56,929 bases of DNA from Aquidulcibacter sp. (GTDB lineage: Bacteria; Pseudomonadota; Alphaproteobacteria; Caulobacterales; Aquidulcibacteraceae): positions 1 to 56,929 of the forward strand of contig NZ_JADCBK010000023.1 of NCBI RefSeq assembly GCF_020253525.1, written 5' to 3'. The notes beneath the pieces are model-generated. The model worked only from the letters and a program-made list of their open reading frames with translations, was not told the origin of the DNA and searched no databases. Shown here one piece after another: positions 44,416 through 52,944 of the stretch. Position 1 is the stretch's first letter. Each line of letters begins with the position of its first letter. Position numbers and translations under genes: made by a program.

Positions 44416-45377
44416 GGCGCGCCATAATCTGAGGCATCTCGCGCAGCCCGGTGGAAGGCAAGCCTGCCTGCATAGTCGCGTGGGTCTTTTTTGCGCACCA
44501 AGGCCCCGTCCATCGGGGTCATCCAATCGACAAGGCGGGTAAGGAAAAAGCGCAAAGCGGCGCCGCGCGCCAGTAAGGGCAGGGCAGCACGCTCTGCCGC
44601 GCTCAAAGGCCGCACACTTTCATAGCCGGAAATCAAGGCGCGGCCCTTTATAAGGTCAAACTCCCGCCCATTGGCCTCAAAGCACCAAGCGTTCAGCATG
44701 ACCGCCACATCATAGGCCAAAAAGTCGTTGCACGCGAAATAGAAGTCGATCAGGCCACTAACCTGATCGCCCAGAAACAACACATTGTCGGGGAACAGAT
44801 CGGCATGGATGATGCCGCGAGGCAAATCGGTGGGCCAGTCTGATTTGAAGTGCTCTAGGTCACTTTGGATCGCTGCTGCGATGCCGGGCTCTAATGCTTC
44901 AGCATGACGCGAACGGCCTTTCCAAAGGCCAGCCCAATTGTCGGGACCCAAATCATTGGGACGTGAAAGCGCAAACCCTTCGAGGGCTTGGTGTAAATGC
45001 GCCAAGGCAGCACCGACGGCGCGGGCATGGCTTGCAGGGGGGCGTTTGGAGGAGACCCCGTCTAAGAAGCTGCACAGGGCTGTGGGCTTGCCTCTGATCA
45101 TTTGCACCACTTGGCCATCTTGGGTGCGGATTGGTCGGGCGGCGGGTAGGCCTGCATTCGCGGCCCGCTCGGTTAGTCCCAGATAGAAGGGCAAGTCTTC
45201 CAGCGCGACAGATTTTTCATAAATCGTCATGATGAAGCGGCCTTGGGCGGCTTCGACCAAGAAGTTTGAGTTCTGAACCCCTTCGGCAATCCCTTTGAAG
45301 TTCCTGAGGCCATCCAAGCCCCACCCTTCTAAGAGGATCGCTAATTCTTCATCGGTGGGTTCGGTATAGACGGCCAT
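44412..45377 (-). CDS. thrB: Homoserine kinase type II (APH-like fold)
   Basis: This 321-residue kinase phosphorylates homoserine for threonine synthesis. It belongs to the aminoglycoside-phosphotransferase fold group found in alphaproteobacteria rather than the GHMP-type ThrB of E. coli. The opening MAVYTEPTDEELAILLEGWGL, the catalytic loop HADLFPDNVLF (HxDxxxDN) and the metal motif LIDFYFA are diagnostic. No other threonine gene is beside it. The small Smr-like gene lies 6 bases upstream on the same strand, suggesting co-transcription. Confidence 0.9.
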   Translation of the reverse strand: MAVYTEPTDEELAILLEGWGLDGLRNFKGIAEGVQNSNFLVEAAQGRFIMTIYEKSVALEDLPFYLGLTERAANAGLPAARPIRTQDGQVVQMIRGKPTALCSFLDGVSSKRPPASHARAVGAALAHLHQALEGFALSRPNDLGPDNWAGLWKGRSRHAEALEPGIAAAIQSDLEHFKSDWPTDLPRGIIHADLFPDNVLFLGDQVSGLIDFYFACNDFLAYDVAVMLNAWCFEANGREFDLIKGRALISGYESVRPLSAAERAALPLLARGAALRFFLTRLVDWMTPMDGALVRKKDPRDYAGRLAFHRAARDASDYGAP

Positions 45378-45383
45378 GATTAA

Positions 45384-45743
45384 CTATCGCACCTTTGCCG
45401 CCAGTCTGACAATCCAGCCGCCACCTTGGGCTGGCATGGCGCGTACGGCTTGGCCATGCTTAATCGCATCGCGCAATCGTCTGCCTACTGGCTGAAACAA
45501 AGTTTCCCCACCGCCGGGTGTTGGTGGATCAAATTTGAACCACAGCTTAACTTCTTCCTCGCGACGTTGGTCGTGCAGGGCAGCTTCGACAACGGCCAAA
45601 GCCTCAACTGCCCCTTTGCCGTTCAAATCAAAAACCTGAGAGACGTCGAGATTCTCGGTTGATAGAGCGTTAGCATCTTCGGGTTCGAAAAAAGGCAAGT
45701 TTATCAATCTCTGAGCAAAGTAGCTGAAGGAGTCGTGAATCAT
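45384..45743 (-). CDS. Small protein, possibly a divergent Smr-like domain
   Basis: A 119-residue protein. The body VFDLNGKGAVEALAVVEAAL, followed by a charged helix and a final GGGWIVRLA strand, recalls the outline of Smr domains (DLHG near the start, helix-strand core, Gly-rich end), but the characteristic His of DLHG is Asn and the GKG motif is missing, so the assignment is weak. A start at 45743 is used; ATG codons at 45791 and 45824 would add up to 27 residues, and no start has a clear ribosome site. It ends 6 bases before thrB. Confidence 0.45.
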   Translation of the reverse strand: MIHDSFSYFAQRLINLPFFEPEDANALSTENLDVSQVFDLNGKGAVEALAVVEAALHDQRREEEVKLWFKFDPPTPGGGETLFQPVGRRLRDAIKHGQAVRAMPAQGGGWIVRLAAKVR

Positions 45744-45925
45744 GCCCGAGGGCGTGAACCACCTGTTTACGTAAAAGGTACTGAAATTCATTTTATAGCA
45801 AGGTCTTGAGAAGATTCGATTCACTATCAGCCGTCACATTGTCCCTGCGAGCGGCCAAAATGGCCAATCGATCGAAAAAGCACTTGGCCCAGAATGTGGT
45901 CAGTATGGTTAGGGGAAAGACTAAA

Positions 45926-46207
45926 ATGGCTTATGATATGAGCAGCGCTTTAGAGGTCACAACGACCACCGAAGTTGAAACCAATGATGCAGGCAGCGAC
46001 CTGTTTGCTTTGGGTCTGTCGCATGCAACTGGCGTTGGTGCCGACGTGGATTATGTGGAAGCGCACAAGTGGTTCAATATTGCTGCGATGCGTGGCGATA
46101 GCGAAGCTAAGCTGCGCCGTCAGGAATTGACCGCCATGATGACCCAAAGCCAAGTTTCGGCAGCCCAGCGCGCCGCACGCGAATGGCTTCAACGCACGGC
46201 TAACTAA
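45926..46207 (+). CDS. Small Sel1-repeat protein
   Basis: A 93-residue protein with one complete Sel1 (TPR-like) repeat, DLFALGLSHATGVGADVDYVEAHKWFNIAAMRGD, shown here in part of the motif's AxxLGxxYxxGxGVxxDYxxAxxWFxxAAxxG pattern, and a capping helix ending AAREWLQR. The same repeat-plus-cap ending appears in the Sel1 protein at 55.1 kb. No signal is obvious, so it is probably cytosolic and used in protein binding. The ATG at 45926 follows AGGGG by 10 bases; ATG at 45905 is possible. Confidence 0.65.
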   Translation: MAYDMSSALEVTTTTEVETNDAGSDLFALGLSHATGVGADVDYVEAHKWFNIAAMRGDSEAKLRRQELTAMMTQSQVSAAQRAAREWLQRTAN

Positions 46208-46249
46208 ACCGCGTCCGATCTCAGGCCGCACTTTGGCGGTCTGATGTCC

Positions 46250-47032
46250 TTATTGGATGATGTTTGAGCCGATACTATAGTTGAAGCCGATGGTAATCGG
46301 CAGCGCGTCGCGCACGAATTGTTGGGTGAATTGCCCCAGTTCGGAAATGCGCGACTTCGGCACCCAAACAACGTCAAAGCGGCGCAGGCGCGGCAATTCG
46401 GCCAAAAGGGCTTGGCTTGCCCAGACCGAGCGGAGGTCATAGACCCGCATATAGGGCGTGCCCCCGGCACCACGCCGCAAAACCACAACCTCTTCACGGC
46501 GTGCGCTATTTAAGAAGCCGCCGGCCGTTGTGATCGCTTGTAACGGGTCCATTTCCCCCGATAAATCATAGAGGCCGGGCTTGGCCACTTCGCCACCGAC
46601 GAAGAATTTCTGTGATGCGAAACTGTCGGGTGCAAGGGCAACGGCAGGATTGCGCAAATAAGCTGCATACAGCCCTTGGAGTTCCAGCTTTAAATCATCG
46701 GGCGTCCGATCAGCCGCCATAATGGCTTCCAACATTGGGGGATGGATGCGGCCGTCTGGGGCCACCGTCAGCTTGCGGCTCAGCTCTGGCGCGCCAATCG
46801 ATTGAAAATCGATCACATCGCCAGGAAAAAAGCGATAGGTCTCATCTTCGGCGGTCCAGCTTGGAAAGGTTGGAATAGCTGGGAAATCCACTGTGGCAGC
46901 GGGCCGTGGGGTTTGCCAATTTTTCCCCTCGGTGCGCAAGGCATCCACATAGCCCCTTGGCGCACAGGCAGCCAGCGCGGTGCAGGCAAGAACCACCCAA
47001 GACGAGAGGATAGCGGTGGTTTTGGCACGCAT
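46250..47032 (-). CDS. hfsD: Polysaccharide export outer-membrane protein (Wza/HfsD type)
   Basis: A 260-residue lipoprotein (lipobox LAAC, Cys23) with the Poly_export domain (YRFFPGDVIDFQSIG ... VAPDGRIHPPMLEAI) followed by an SLBB domain (FFVGGEVAKPGLYDL). Wza-type proteins form the outer-membrane channel for capsule or adhesin polysaccharide. The ATG at 47032 has GAGGGAG 7 bases upstream. It is divergent from the chain-length/co-polymerase gene, in the order known for holdfast loci of Caulobacterales (hfsD beside hfsA-hfsB-hfsC), so HfsD is the likely identity. The short length, about half of Wza in E. coli, is normal for this type. Confidence 0.78.
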   Translation of the reverse strand: MRAKTTAILSSWVVLACTALAACAPRGYVDALRTEGKNWQTPRPAATVDFPAIPTFPSWTAEDETYRFFPGDVIDFQSIGAPELSRKLTVAPDGRIHPPMLEAIMAADRTPDDLKLELQGLYAAYLRNPAVALAPDSFASQKFFVGGEVAKPGLYDLSGEMDPLQAITTAGGFLNSARREEVVVLRRGAGGTPYMRVYDLRSVWASQALLAELPRLRRFDVVWVPKSRISELGQFTQQFVRDALPITIGFNYSIGSNIIQ

Positions 47033-47172
47033 GAACAGGCTCCCTCTTGTGGTTGGCAACAGCCTGTTTCTTAGAAACCCAATCGTTAAACGTTTCGTTA
47101 ATGGATAATGGTTGATTAACGTTTCGAGGAAGCAAAATGCTTTGCCAAACGTCCTGACGCGCGGAATTTAGA
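47033..47172. promoter_or_regulatory. Divergent hfsD-hfsA promoter with clustered TTAA elements
   Basis: TTAA occurs at 47086-47089, 47098-47101 and 47116-47119, the first two separated by 8 bases; CtrA sites in Caulobacterales are TTAA pairs with 7 bases between, so this is close but not exact. CGTTAAT at 47096-47102 pairs with ATTAACG at 47115-47121. CGTTTCG is repeated at 47091-47097 and 47120-47126. GTTTCGTTAAT at 47092-47102 recurs, inverted, upstream of hfsE at 54488-54498. GCAAA/TTTGC at 47132-47145 form a further small inverted repeat. Confidence 0.45.
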
Positions 47173-48654
47173 ATGACCTATCACACAGGCCCAAGCTATC
47201 CCCGCTCTGGCGGCTATGAGCCGACAGGTGGCGCGCGCCCACAGCTTGATCTCGCAGATTGGATCAGTCTCCTCTGGCGCGAAAAATGGCTTATGCTCAT
47301 TGTATTTATTGTGATTTCTGGACTGGGCATCGCTTTTGCGACCACGCTTCAAAAGAATTATACCGCCAATGCGCGGCTCTCGATCCTTTTGGGACAGGAA
47401 TATGTGTTCACGCCGCGTGTTGGTGCGGCGGGGGAAGGGGCAGCCCCAAAGCAAGAACAAATCGTCCAATCTGAAGTCGAAGTTATCAAATCAGCGCAAA
47501 TCGCCGAACGTGTGATTCGCAAAATCGGCTTGGATCGCCTGTTTAATCCTGAAGACATTCAGATCACCCAAGGCCCTGATACGCCTGAGCGCCGCATTGC
47601 ATTTGGTGTTGATCAGTTCCAGCGCAATTTTTCTGCCGAGGCCTCAGCCAATACAACGGTGATTAAGCTTGGCTATCAAAGTAAAGATCCCGTCATTGCG
47701 GCTAAGGTGTTAAATACCATGATTGATGAGTATTTGACCTATCGGCGGGAGGTCTTGTTTGAGGATCAAACAGGCGCATTGAGACTGCAGCGCAACGAGT
47801 TTGATACACGTCTGCAGGAATTAGAGGCGGAGATTACCGCCTTCTTGGGCGCAAATGGTGTGGCAGATTTTGAGGGGGAGCGCGCTGCCGTACAATCCCT
47901 TCTTTCAACCGCGCGAGCAGATCTGTTGAACGTGCAATCGCGTCAGCGCGAAGCAGAAGGCCGCTTTGCCGCCAGCGACCGCAGCTATCGCAGCGAACCC
48001 CGTGAAGTGCGTCTCTCTTTTGAGACGGATAATTCCCGCCGCCGGATTGAACTGGCGAGCCAATTGGCCGAGCTGCAGACCCGCTATACCGAGCAAAGCC
48101 AGCCCGTGCAGGACATGCGTCGCCGGATCGAAGCCTTGGATGAACTCTTGGGCTCCGAACAGGGCCGGGCCGCGGGGACGACCAAGACCGGTGCCAATCC
48201 GGTTCGCGATACTTTGGCAGCCGACCGCGCCCGCAATGCGGCTGAGGTTGAAGCTTTGACCCAGCGCGAAGCCATCCTGGAAGCCCAAGTTGCACAATTG
48301 CAGGCCCGCGCTATCCAATTAAGTCAAGTAAAGCCTTTATTTGATGATTTGATGCGCCGCAAAGCAATCTTGGAAGAACAAGTCAAACAATTCTCAACCC
48401 GAGAAGCATCTTCTCAAGCCCAAAATGAACTCAGCCGCACCTCTAATGAAAATATTCGGGTCATTGAACGTGCTAATGTGCCGACTCGTGGCAAGAGCTG
48501 GAAGAGGGAAGTAGCAATGCTCTCTGTCTTCTTCGCGGCTCTTACGGCGCTGGCGGTTGGTTTGATGCGGGCATTCTCGCGGACAACCTTCCCAACACCG
48601 TCCTCGATCGGTCGGACTTTGGGCCTTCCGATCTTGGCGACAGTGACACGCTAA
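47173..48654 (+). CDS. hfsA: Polysaccharide co-polymerase/chain-length protein (Wzz, GumC/HfsA type)
   Basis: A 493-residue inner-membrane protein with two membrane helices, about residues 39-58 and near 455-478, around a large periplasmic coiled-coil domain (about 210-440). The start ADWISLLWREKWLM is the Wzz signature, and the pre-helix-2 segment ERANVPTRGKSWKRE holds the conserved Pro-rich motif. It lacks a cytoplasmic kinase domain, which is encoded separately by the next gene, as in hfsA-hfsB of Caulobacter. Role: it sets chain length and links the polymerase to the outer-membrane channel. Confidence 0.85.
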   Translation: MTYHTGPSYPRSGGYEPTGGARPQLDLADWISLLWREKWLMLIVFIVISGLGIAFATTLQKNYTANARLSILLGQEYVFTPRVGAAGEGAAPKQEQIVQSEVEVIKSAQIAERVIRKIGLDRLFNPEDIQITQGPDTPERRIAFGVDQFQRNFSAEASANTTVIKLGYQSKDPVIAAKVLNTMIDEYLTYRREVLFEDQTGALRLQRNEFDTRLQELEAEITAFLGANGVADFEGERAAVQSLLSTARADLLNVQSRQREAEGRFAASDRSYRSEPREVRLSFETDNSRRRIELASQLAELQTRYTEQSQPVQDMRRRIEALDELLGSEQGRAAGTTKTGANPVRDTLAADRARNAAEVEALTQREAILEAQVAQLQARAIQLSQVKPLFDDLMRRKAILEEQVKQFSTREASSQAQNELSRTSNENIRVIERANVPTRGKSWKREVAMLSVFFAALTALAVGLMRAFSRTTFPTPSSIGRTLGLPILATVTR

Positions 48655-48688
48655 GGCGGCGTAAAGGCTTGTTTGAGTTGGGGTCTGG

Positions 48689-49363
48689 ATGGGAAGCATT
48701 CAAGGACAGATGAACGGAGTCTGGTCTGCTGTTGCCGCTGCAACAGGGGGCGCGGGCGCTGCCGTCATGTTCGTGGGTGCCAAACACGATGTCGGAATTT
48801 CCGAAGTTGCTCGAGCCTTTGCTGAGCTGGCTGCCGAGCGCGCTGCGAAGTCTGCATGGCTGATTGATTTGGACTTCTTCGGTCCAGGGCAATTCACCGC
48901 TCTTGGTGGAACGACTGCTAATTTCAAAGGCCCATTCGATATGACCTTTGGCGTCACACCGTTCTGGCGGGCCCAACCCCGCACGCCTGAGGGGGCGCAG
49001 GGAGAGGGGGCAGTTGTTAGCTATAAGACCACCATTCCAAAGCTTTATGTCAGCCGCTTTAATCGGGCAGCTTTGGCCAGTAATCAGAAGCTACAAGTTG
49101 CGCCGGCACCCGATTATTGGCGCGCGGTTCGTCGCGCGGTCGATTTGACCATTGTTGATGCGCCGCCTTTGGAACAATCACGCGCGGGCCTTGCGTTGGC
49201 CGCGGACATGGACGGCGTCATTCTGGTTATCGATGGCAATCGAAGTGATGTGCGCGAGTCACTTGATCTGCGCGACGAGGTCTTGGGCCGCGGTGGACGC
49301 TGTCTCGGAATCGTGGTGACTGGGCAAGCAAGTCCAGTCCTATCCTTAAGCCGAAATCGCTAA
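48689..49363 (+). CDS. hfsB: HfsB-type CpsD/CapB-like protein with degenerate P-loop
   Basis: A 224-residue cytosolic protein of the bacterial tyrosine-kinase/MinD-like fold. The Walker A region reads VGAKHDVGISEVARAFAE (residues 29-46), where the expected GKS/T is GIS, so the ATP-binding lysine is lost. Walker A' (AWLIDLDFFGPGQF, 57-70) and the Walker B region (LTIVDAPP) remain recognisable. There is no C-terminal Tyr cluster. Canonical kinase activity is therefore unlikely, and a structural partner role for HfsA fits better. It starts 34 bases after hfsA and ends 1 base before the membrane protein gene. Confidence 0.75.
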   Translation: MGSIQGQMNGVWSAVAAATGGAGAAVMFVGAKHDVGISEVARAFAELAAERAAKSAWLIDLDFFGPGQFTALGGTTANFKGPFDMTFGVTPFWRAQPRTPEGAQGEGAVVSYKTTIPKLYVSRFNRAALASNQKLQVAPAPDYWRAVRRAVDLTIVDAPPLEQSRAGLALAADMDGVILVIDGNRSDVRESLDLRDEVLGRGGRCLGIVVTGQASPVLSLSRNR

Positions 49364-49364
49364 T

Positions 49365-50534
49365 ATGGTCGCATCAAAACTGTCGTTGCGCTGGGACATG
49401 GCCCTATTGGCTTTGGCTGTCGCCTGTTTCAGCGCTGGTTTCTGGCGGCTCTGGCCGGGGGCCGCAGACTTGGAGGAAGCGCCCTTAGGAACCCTGATAT
49501 TAAAGGCCGGTGTTGCCTCCATGGGTCTTGTCGCTTTTGCCGTGCGTTGGGAGGCTTTAGCCCCAATCTTAGTGCGACGCCTAGACGGCTTGCTTCTGGT
49601 TAGCGTCTGCATGGCTTCAGCAGTGTGGGCTATGGCCCCGGCTCTGGCCCTACAGCACGGCATTCTCCTTCTCTTGGTGTGGGTGTTTGGTTTAACACTT
49701 GCCGCCCGCCTCACCGCTGCCGATTTGGCCTTTACGGCGGGATTTGCAGGGGCCTTGGCCCTTGTCGCCCACGCGATTGCGGCGGGTGGCCTGCCGCCCG
49801 CAACTTCCCTTGATGGTGATTTGGCCTATGGGGTGTGTGCGGCTTTGTGGGCTTGTACGGCTTCGACCAAGTGGCGTTGGGTTTGGCTGGCTTGGGCAGT
49901 GGCTCTAGGCGCTCTGGCCCTTGTCTTGGGCGATTTGGTGGCATTTTGGGCGGCAGGGATTGGCGTGTTAGCGACTGCCCTTGGCTATGGTCTCCGCTTT
50001 ATCTCGGCCCGCCGTCCTTGGACACCGATCGATATCGCCGTGACCTTGGCTTGTTCGATCCTCACCGTCACCTTGCTTGGTTTGTTTACACCCTTGTCAC
50101 TATCCTCGGATCCTTTTGGGGCGATTAACTGGATTGGTTATGGCTTTGGGGTGGCGGGTGCCTCGGTAGGAGAGGCGTTTGGGCAAGGTCTTGGTGTGTT
50201 GGGGCTAGGATTAGCAGCGCTTTGGGCGATTATCACGACGGTACGTTTAGCGCTCGACCGCCGCGGCTCAGATCTGGAAGGGGCTGTGCTGTTTGGTATG
50301 TGGTGTGCGGGGCTTGCTGCCCTGTTATTGGCACCAGGCGAAGTCTCTGTCCTCGGTCCGTGGATCCTATTATTGGCTGGCTTAAGCTTTGGCGTTGGTG
50401 TCAGTCCGTTGGTGGCGGCCCAATCCCCCCAAGGGACACAAGCGGCGCGACGAGGGGCTTCCGTCCAGCAATCCTATCCAGCGCCATCGATGCAAGGGCG
50501 GCCGCGCCCCGCCCCACGCCAGCGCCTTAACTAA
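49365..50534 (+). CDS. hfsC: Polytopic membrane protein, putative polysaccharide polymerase (HfsC/Wzy-like)
   Basis: A 389-residue inner-membrane protein with about ten hydrophobic segments and a 45-residue polar Pro/Gln/Arg-rich cytoplasmic tail. A large loop follows the segment near residues 215-240. Wzy/O-antigen ligase proteins have little sequence similarity among themselves, so the call rests on topology, size and position after hfsA-hfsB, exactly where Caulobacter holdfast loci have the polymerase HfsC. It converges with the glycosyltransferase gene with an 8-base overlap. Identity inferred from context. Confidence 0.6.
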   Translation: MVASKLSLRWDMALLALAVACFSAGFWRLWPGAADLEEAPLGTLILKAGVASMGLVAFAVRWEALAPILVRRLDGLLLVSVCMASAVWAMAPALALQHGILLLLVWVFGLTLAARLTAADLAFTAGFAGALALVAHAIAAGGLPPATSLDGDLAYGVCAALWACTASTKWRWVWLAWAVALGALALVLGDLVAFWAAGIGVLATALGYGLRFISARRPWTPIDIAVTLACSILTVTLLGLFTPLSLSSDPFGAINWIGYGFGVAGASVGEAFGQGLGVLGLGLAALWAIITTVRLALDRRGSDLEGAVLFGMWCAGLAALLLAPGEVSVLGPWILLLAGLSFGVGVSPLVAAQSPQGTQAARRGASVQQSYPAPSMQGRPRPAPRQRLN

Positions 50535-51456
50535 GCGCGTCTGCCGCCCACAACGCCCGCCACAGCCGGGCTCCTTGTGCGCGAAGGGCCAAAGGCAGGG
50601 CTTCTGATAAAACCAAGGCCTTCACCATGGATTTAATCCATGACCGTGCTGGCAGGCGCGCCAGCATCCGGGCGAGCTTGGTACCAGGCAAAGTGGCCAT
50701 AGTGGGATGCCGCTCAACCATTTTGCGGAAATTCGGGCCTGCTTTGGCAAACTTATCCAATAAGGTTGCCGCATCATCCAAGCCTAAATGGGTAGCTGGA
50801 ATATCGACATGGCGAACCCGGTGGCCTTTGGCGTCTGCCCGTAACGCCCAATCAACATCTTCCCAGCCCCAACCCGAAAAGCCAGAGTCAAAGGGGGTTT
50901 CATCCAAAATGGCTTTGCGCACCATCAGATTGGAAGTCGCAACCGCTAAGGCACCGCGTTCTTGCCGCTCGCTGGCAGAGGCGCAATCGGACTTTTCGGC
51001 GACCAGTTTAGCCAGCGCCAAAGCGGCACAATCTGCAATTTGTAGGGTGGAAAATCCGCCATAAGCAATCTCCATTTCCGGGTCGCGCGCCAGTGCCAAC
51101 CAATCCGACACGAAACTGGCTGTATCGGGTGCCATATCTGAATCGAGGAAAAGGATGACTGGTGCCTGCGCGGCTGCGATCAAACGGTTGCGGGCTGCCG
51201 AACGGCCTTGATTGTGATGCAAGCTTATCAGACTGGCGGGGACGGTTAGGCCATGCAGCAAGGCTTCGAGCTTTGCTGTAAGGGAAGGGTCGCCAGACCC
51301 ATCATCCACCAGGATCAGTTCGACGGCTTGGCCTGCCATTTGGCCAGATAGGCTTTCAAGCAAGACACTGGGATCATTCCGGAAAAAGGGCGTGGCAATG
51401 CTGAGGACGAAGGGACCCTCGGCCTTGATGCCATTGGTGAAGATCGTTTCGCTCAT
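50527..51456 (-). CDS. hfsG: Glycosyltransferase family 2 (HfsG-like)
   Basis: A 309-residue GT-A fold transferase. The nucleotide-binding strand VLSIATPFFRND, ELILVDDGSGDPS and the metal DXD as FLDSDMAPD are visible, followed by a probable acceptor region GWGWEDVDWALR with the ED base motif. It adds a sugar, likely GlcNAc if it is HfsG, to the lipid-linked holdfast repeat unit. The ATG at 51456 overlaps the flippase stop as ATGA. In Caulobacter the order hfsE-hfsF-hfsG continues with hfsH, which is absent here: the gene ends 8 bases inside hfsC. Confidence 0.78.
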   Translation of the reverse strand: MSETIFTNGIKAEGPFVLSIATPFFRNDPSVLLESLSGQMAGQAVELILVDDGSGDPSLTAKLEALLHGLTVPASLISLHHNQGRSAARNRLIAAAQAPVILFLDSDMAPDTASFVSDWLALARDPEMEIAYGGFSTLQIADCAALALAKLVAEKSDCASASERQERGALAVATSNLMVRKAILDETPFDSGFSGWGWEDVDWALRADAKGHRVRHVDIPATHLGLDDAATLLDKFAKAGPNFRKMVERHPTMATLPGTKLARMLARLPARSWIKSMVKALVLSEALPLALRAQGARLWRALWAADALS

Positions 51457-52904
51457 GAAGTCCCCGCTTGCGGCCGGAGGCGGGTCCATAGGGATTTGGC
51501 AAGGTCGCGGGCACCGGCCACATCCAACAGCACGACAAAAACCCCATAGCTAAGGGCCCCTAAGCCCCCTTTCAGTACGATGTCTTGGAAGGCCCCAAAG
51601 CTCGGAAGGGCCAGCACCACACCCGCCATGAGGGCGCAGGCCAATGCGATTTTGCCGGTTTCAAATAGGGGGATCGGCAAAGCCACATAGCGTCGGCCTA
51701 TCCAAGCCAGTAGTGTCATGCCCAAAGCATAGGCTGCGACATTGGCATAAGCTGCCCCCATCAAGCCAAATTCCGGCAGCAGCAGCACATTCAGACTGAG
51801 GCTGGTAACTACGGGCACCAAGAGCAAGAGGGCGCGTTGCAAGGCCTTTTTCGACAACATAAAGGCTTCTGAAAAATAATCGCACATGCCCGCCAAGAGG
51901 GCTGAAAATGCAATCCAAGGCACAACTTGGATCGCGCGATCGCGCAGGGCTTCCCCGATTAGAATTTCACAAATGGGCGCAGCAAGCAGCCCCAATCCCA
52001 AGGCCGCGGGCGCGCCAATCCCAAGGCGGACGACATAGCCTTGATGGGCGGCCTTTACGGCTTCGGTCGGGCCGCCGCGTTCGTAGGCGGCAATCAGGAT
52101 CGGCGTAACGGCGGTGGCACCCCAGGTGAAAATGATGTCGAGAATGCGTGCCCCAACTTGATAACCTGCGGAATAGGCCCCCACATCACCTTCGCCCAAA
52201 AAGGCTGCGATTACAAAGCGGTCGCCACTGGTTAAGGCCAAGCTCAGGACAAGGCCGCCCGCCAAGGGTGCCCCATAGGCGAAGTAGGCTTTGGCGCGGG
52301 TGGGCTCTAGTCTACCCTTACGCGCGGCAAACCACAGGGCCGGTCCTTCAATCGCAAGAACCACCAAAGACGCAATCAACATGCCGATGAATGGACCCTC
52401 GGGCCCCATGGCAAAGAAGATCACACAGCCAATACCTAGCCCAAAGGCAAGCAAAGTATGGAGCGTATCGACCACAGCAAAGCGCTTGGCCTCTTGGGCC
52501 ATGCGCCGGGTTTCTAAGGCAATTTTGATCAAGGAGCGGGTGATCACGCTGCCAAAGGCTGCGGCGACGACGATTTTCAAATTGAGGTCTGCCGGCCACA
52601 CGACCAAGATTGCGATAGAAATGAGCGCGAAGGCCCCGGCACACCAACTAAATAAGGTGATTAAAGTCGCAAAATGGGCTGGCTTTTCGCCTTTCTCGGC
52701 CGCATCGGCATAAAAGCGCGCTGCTGCCGCCTCAATCCAAACCACCGAGAGATATTGCGCCAGCGTCATGGCCGCATAGACCAAAGTATAGCGGCCATAA
52801 TCCTCATCGCTTAGCAGGCGGGTGAGGATCGCGACCATCCCAAAACTGGCCACAGCTTGGGCCAGATTAGGGATCAGATAGGCCATCAGGTGACGGCCCA
52901 TCAT
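51453..52904 (-). CDS. hfsF: Polysaccharide flippase (Wzx/HfsF type)
   Basis: A 483-residue inner-membrane protein with about 12-14 hydrophobic segments of the MATE/MurJ-like polysaccharide transporter superfamily. The opening YLIPNLAQAVASFGMVAILTRLLSDEDYG is typical of the PST group. It flips the undecaprenyl-linked repeat unit to the periplasm. It lies between the initiating transferase and the glycosyltransferase in one operon, 40 bases after the former, in the order hfsE-hfsF-hfsG. Confidence 0.85.
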   Translation of the reverse strand: MMGRHLMAYLIPNLAQAVASFGMVAILTRLLSDEDYGRYTLVYAAMTLAQYLSVVWIEAAAARFYADAAEKGEKPAHFATLITLFSWCAGAFALISIAILVVWPADLNLKIVVAAAFGSVITRSLIKIALETRRMAQEAKRFAVVDTLHTLLAFGLGIGCVIFFAMGPEGPFIGMLIASLVVLAIEGPALWFAARKGRLEPTRAKAYFAYGAPLAGGLVLSLALTSGDRFVIAAFLGEGDVGAYSAGYQVGARILDIIFTWGATAVTPILIAAYERGGPTEAVKAAHQGYVVRLGIGAPAALGLGLLAAPICEILIGEALRDRAIQVVPWIAFSALLAGMCDYFSEAFMLSKKALQRALLLLVPVVTSLSLNVLLLPEFGLMGAAYANVAAYALGMTLLAWIGRRYVALPIPLFETGKIALACALMAGVVLALPSFGAFQDIVLKGGLGALSYGVFVVLLDVAGARDLAKSLWTRLRPQAGTS

Positions 52905-52944
52905 CCTCGGTACCCTCGCTTGTCGGGGAAAGTGGACTGAAAGC

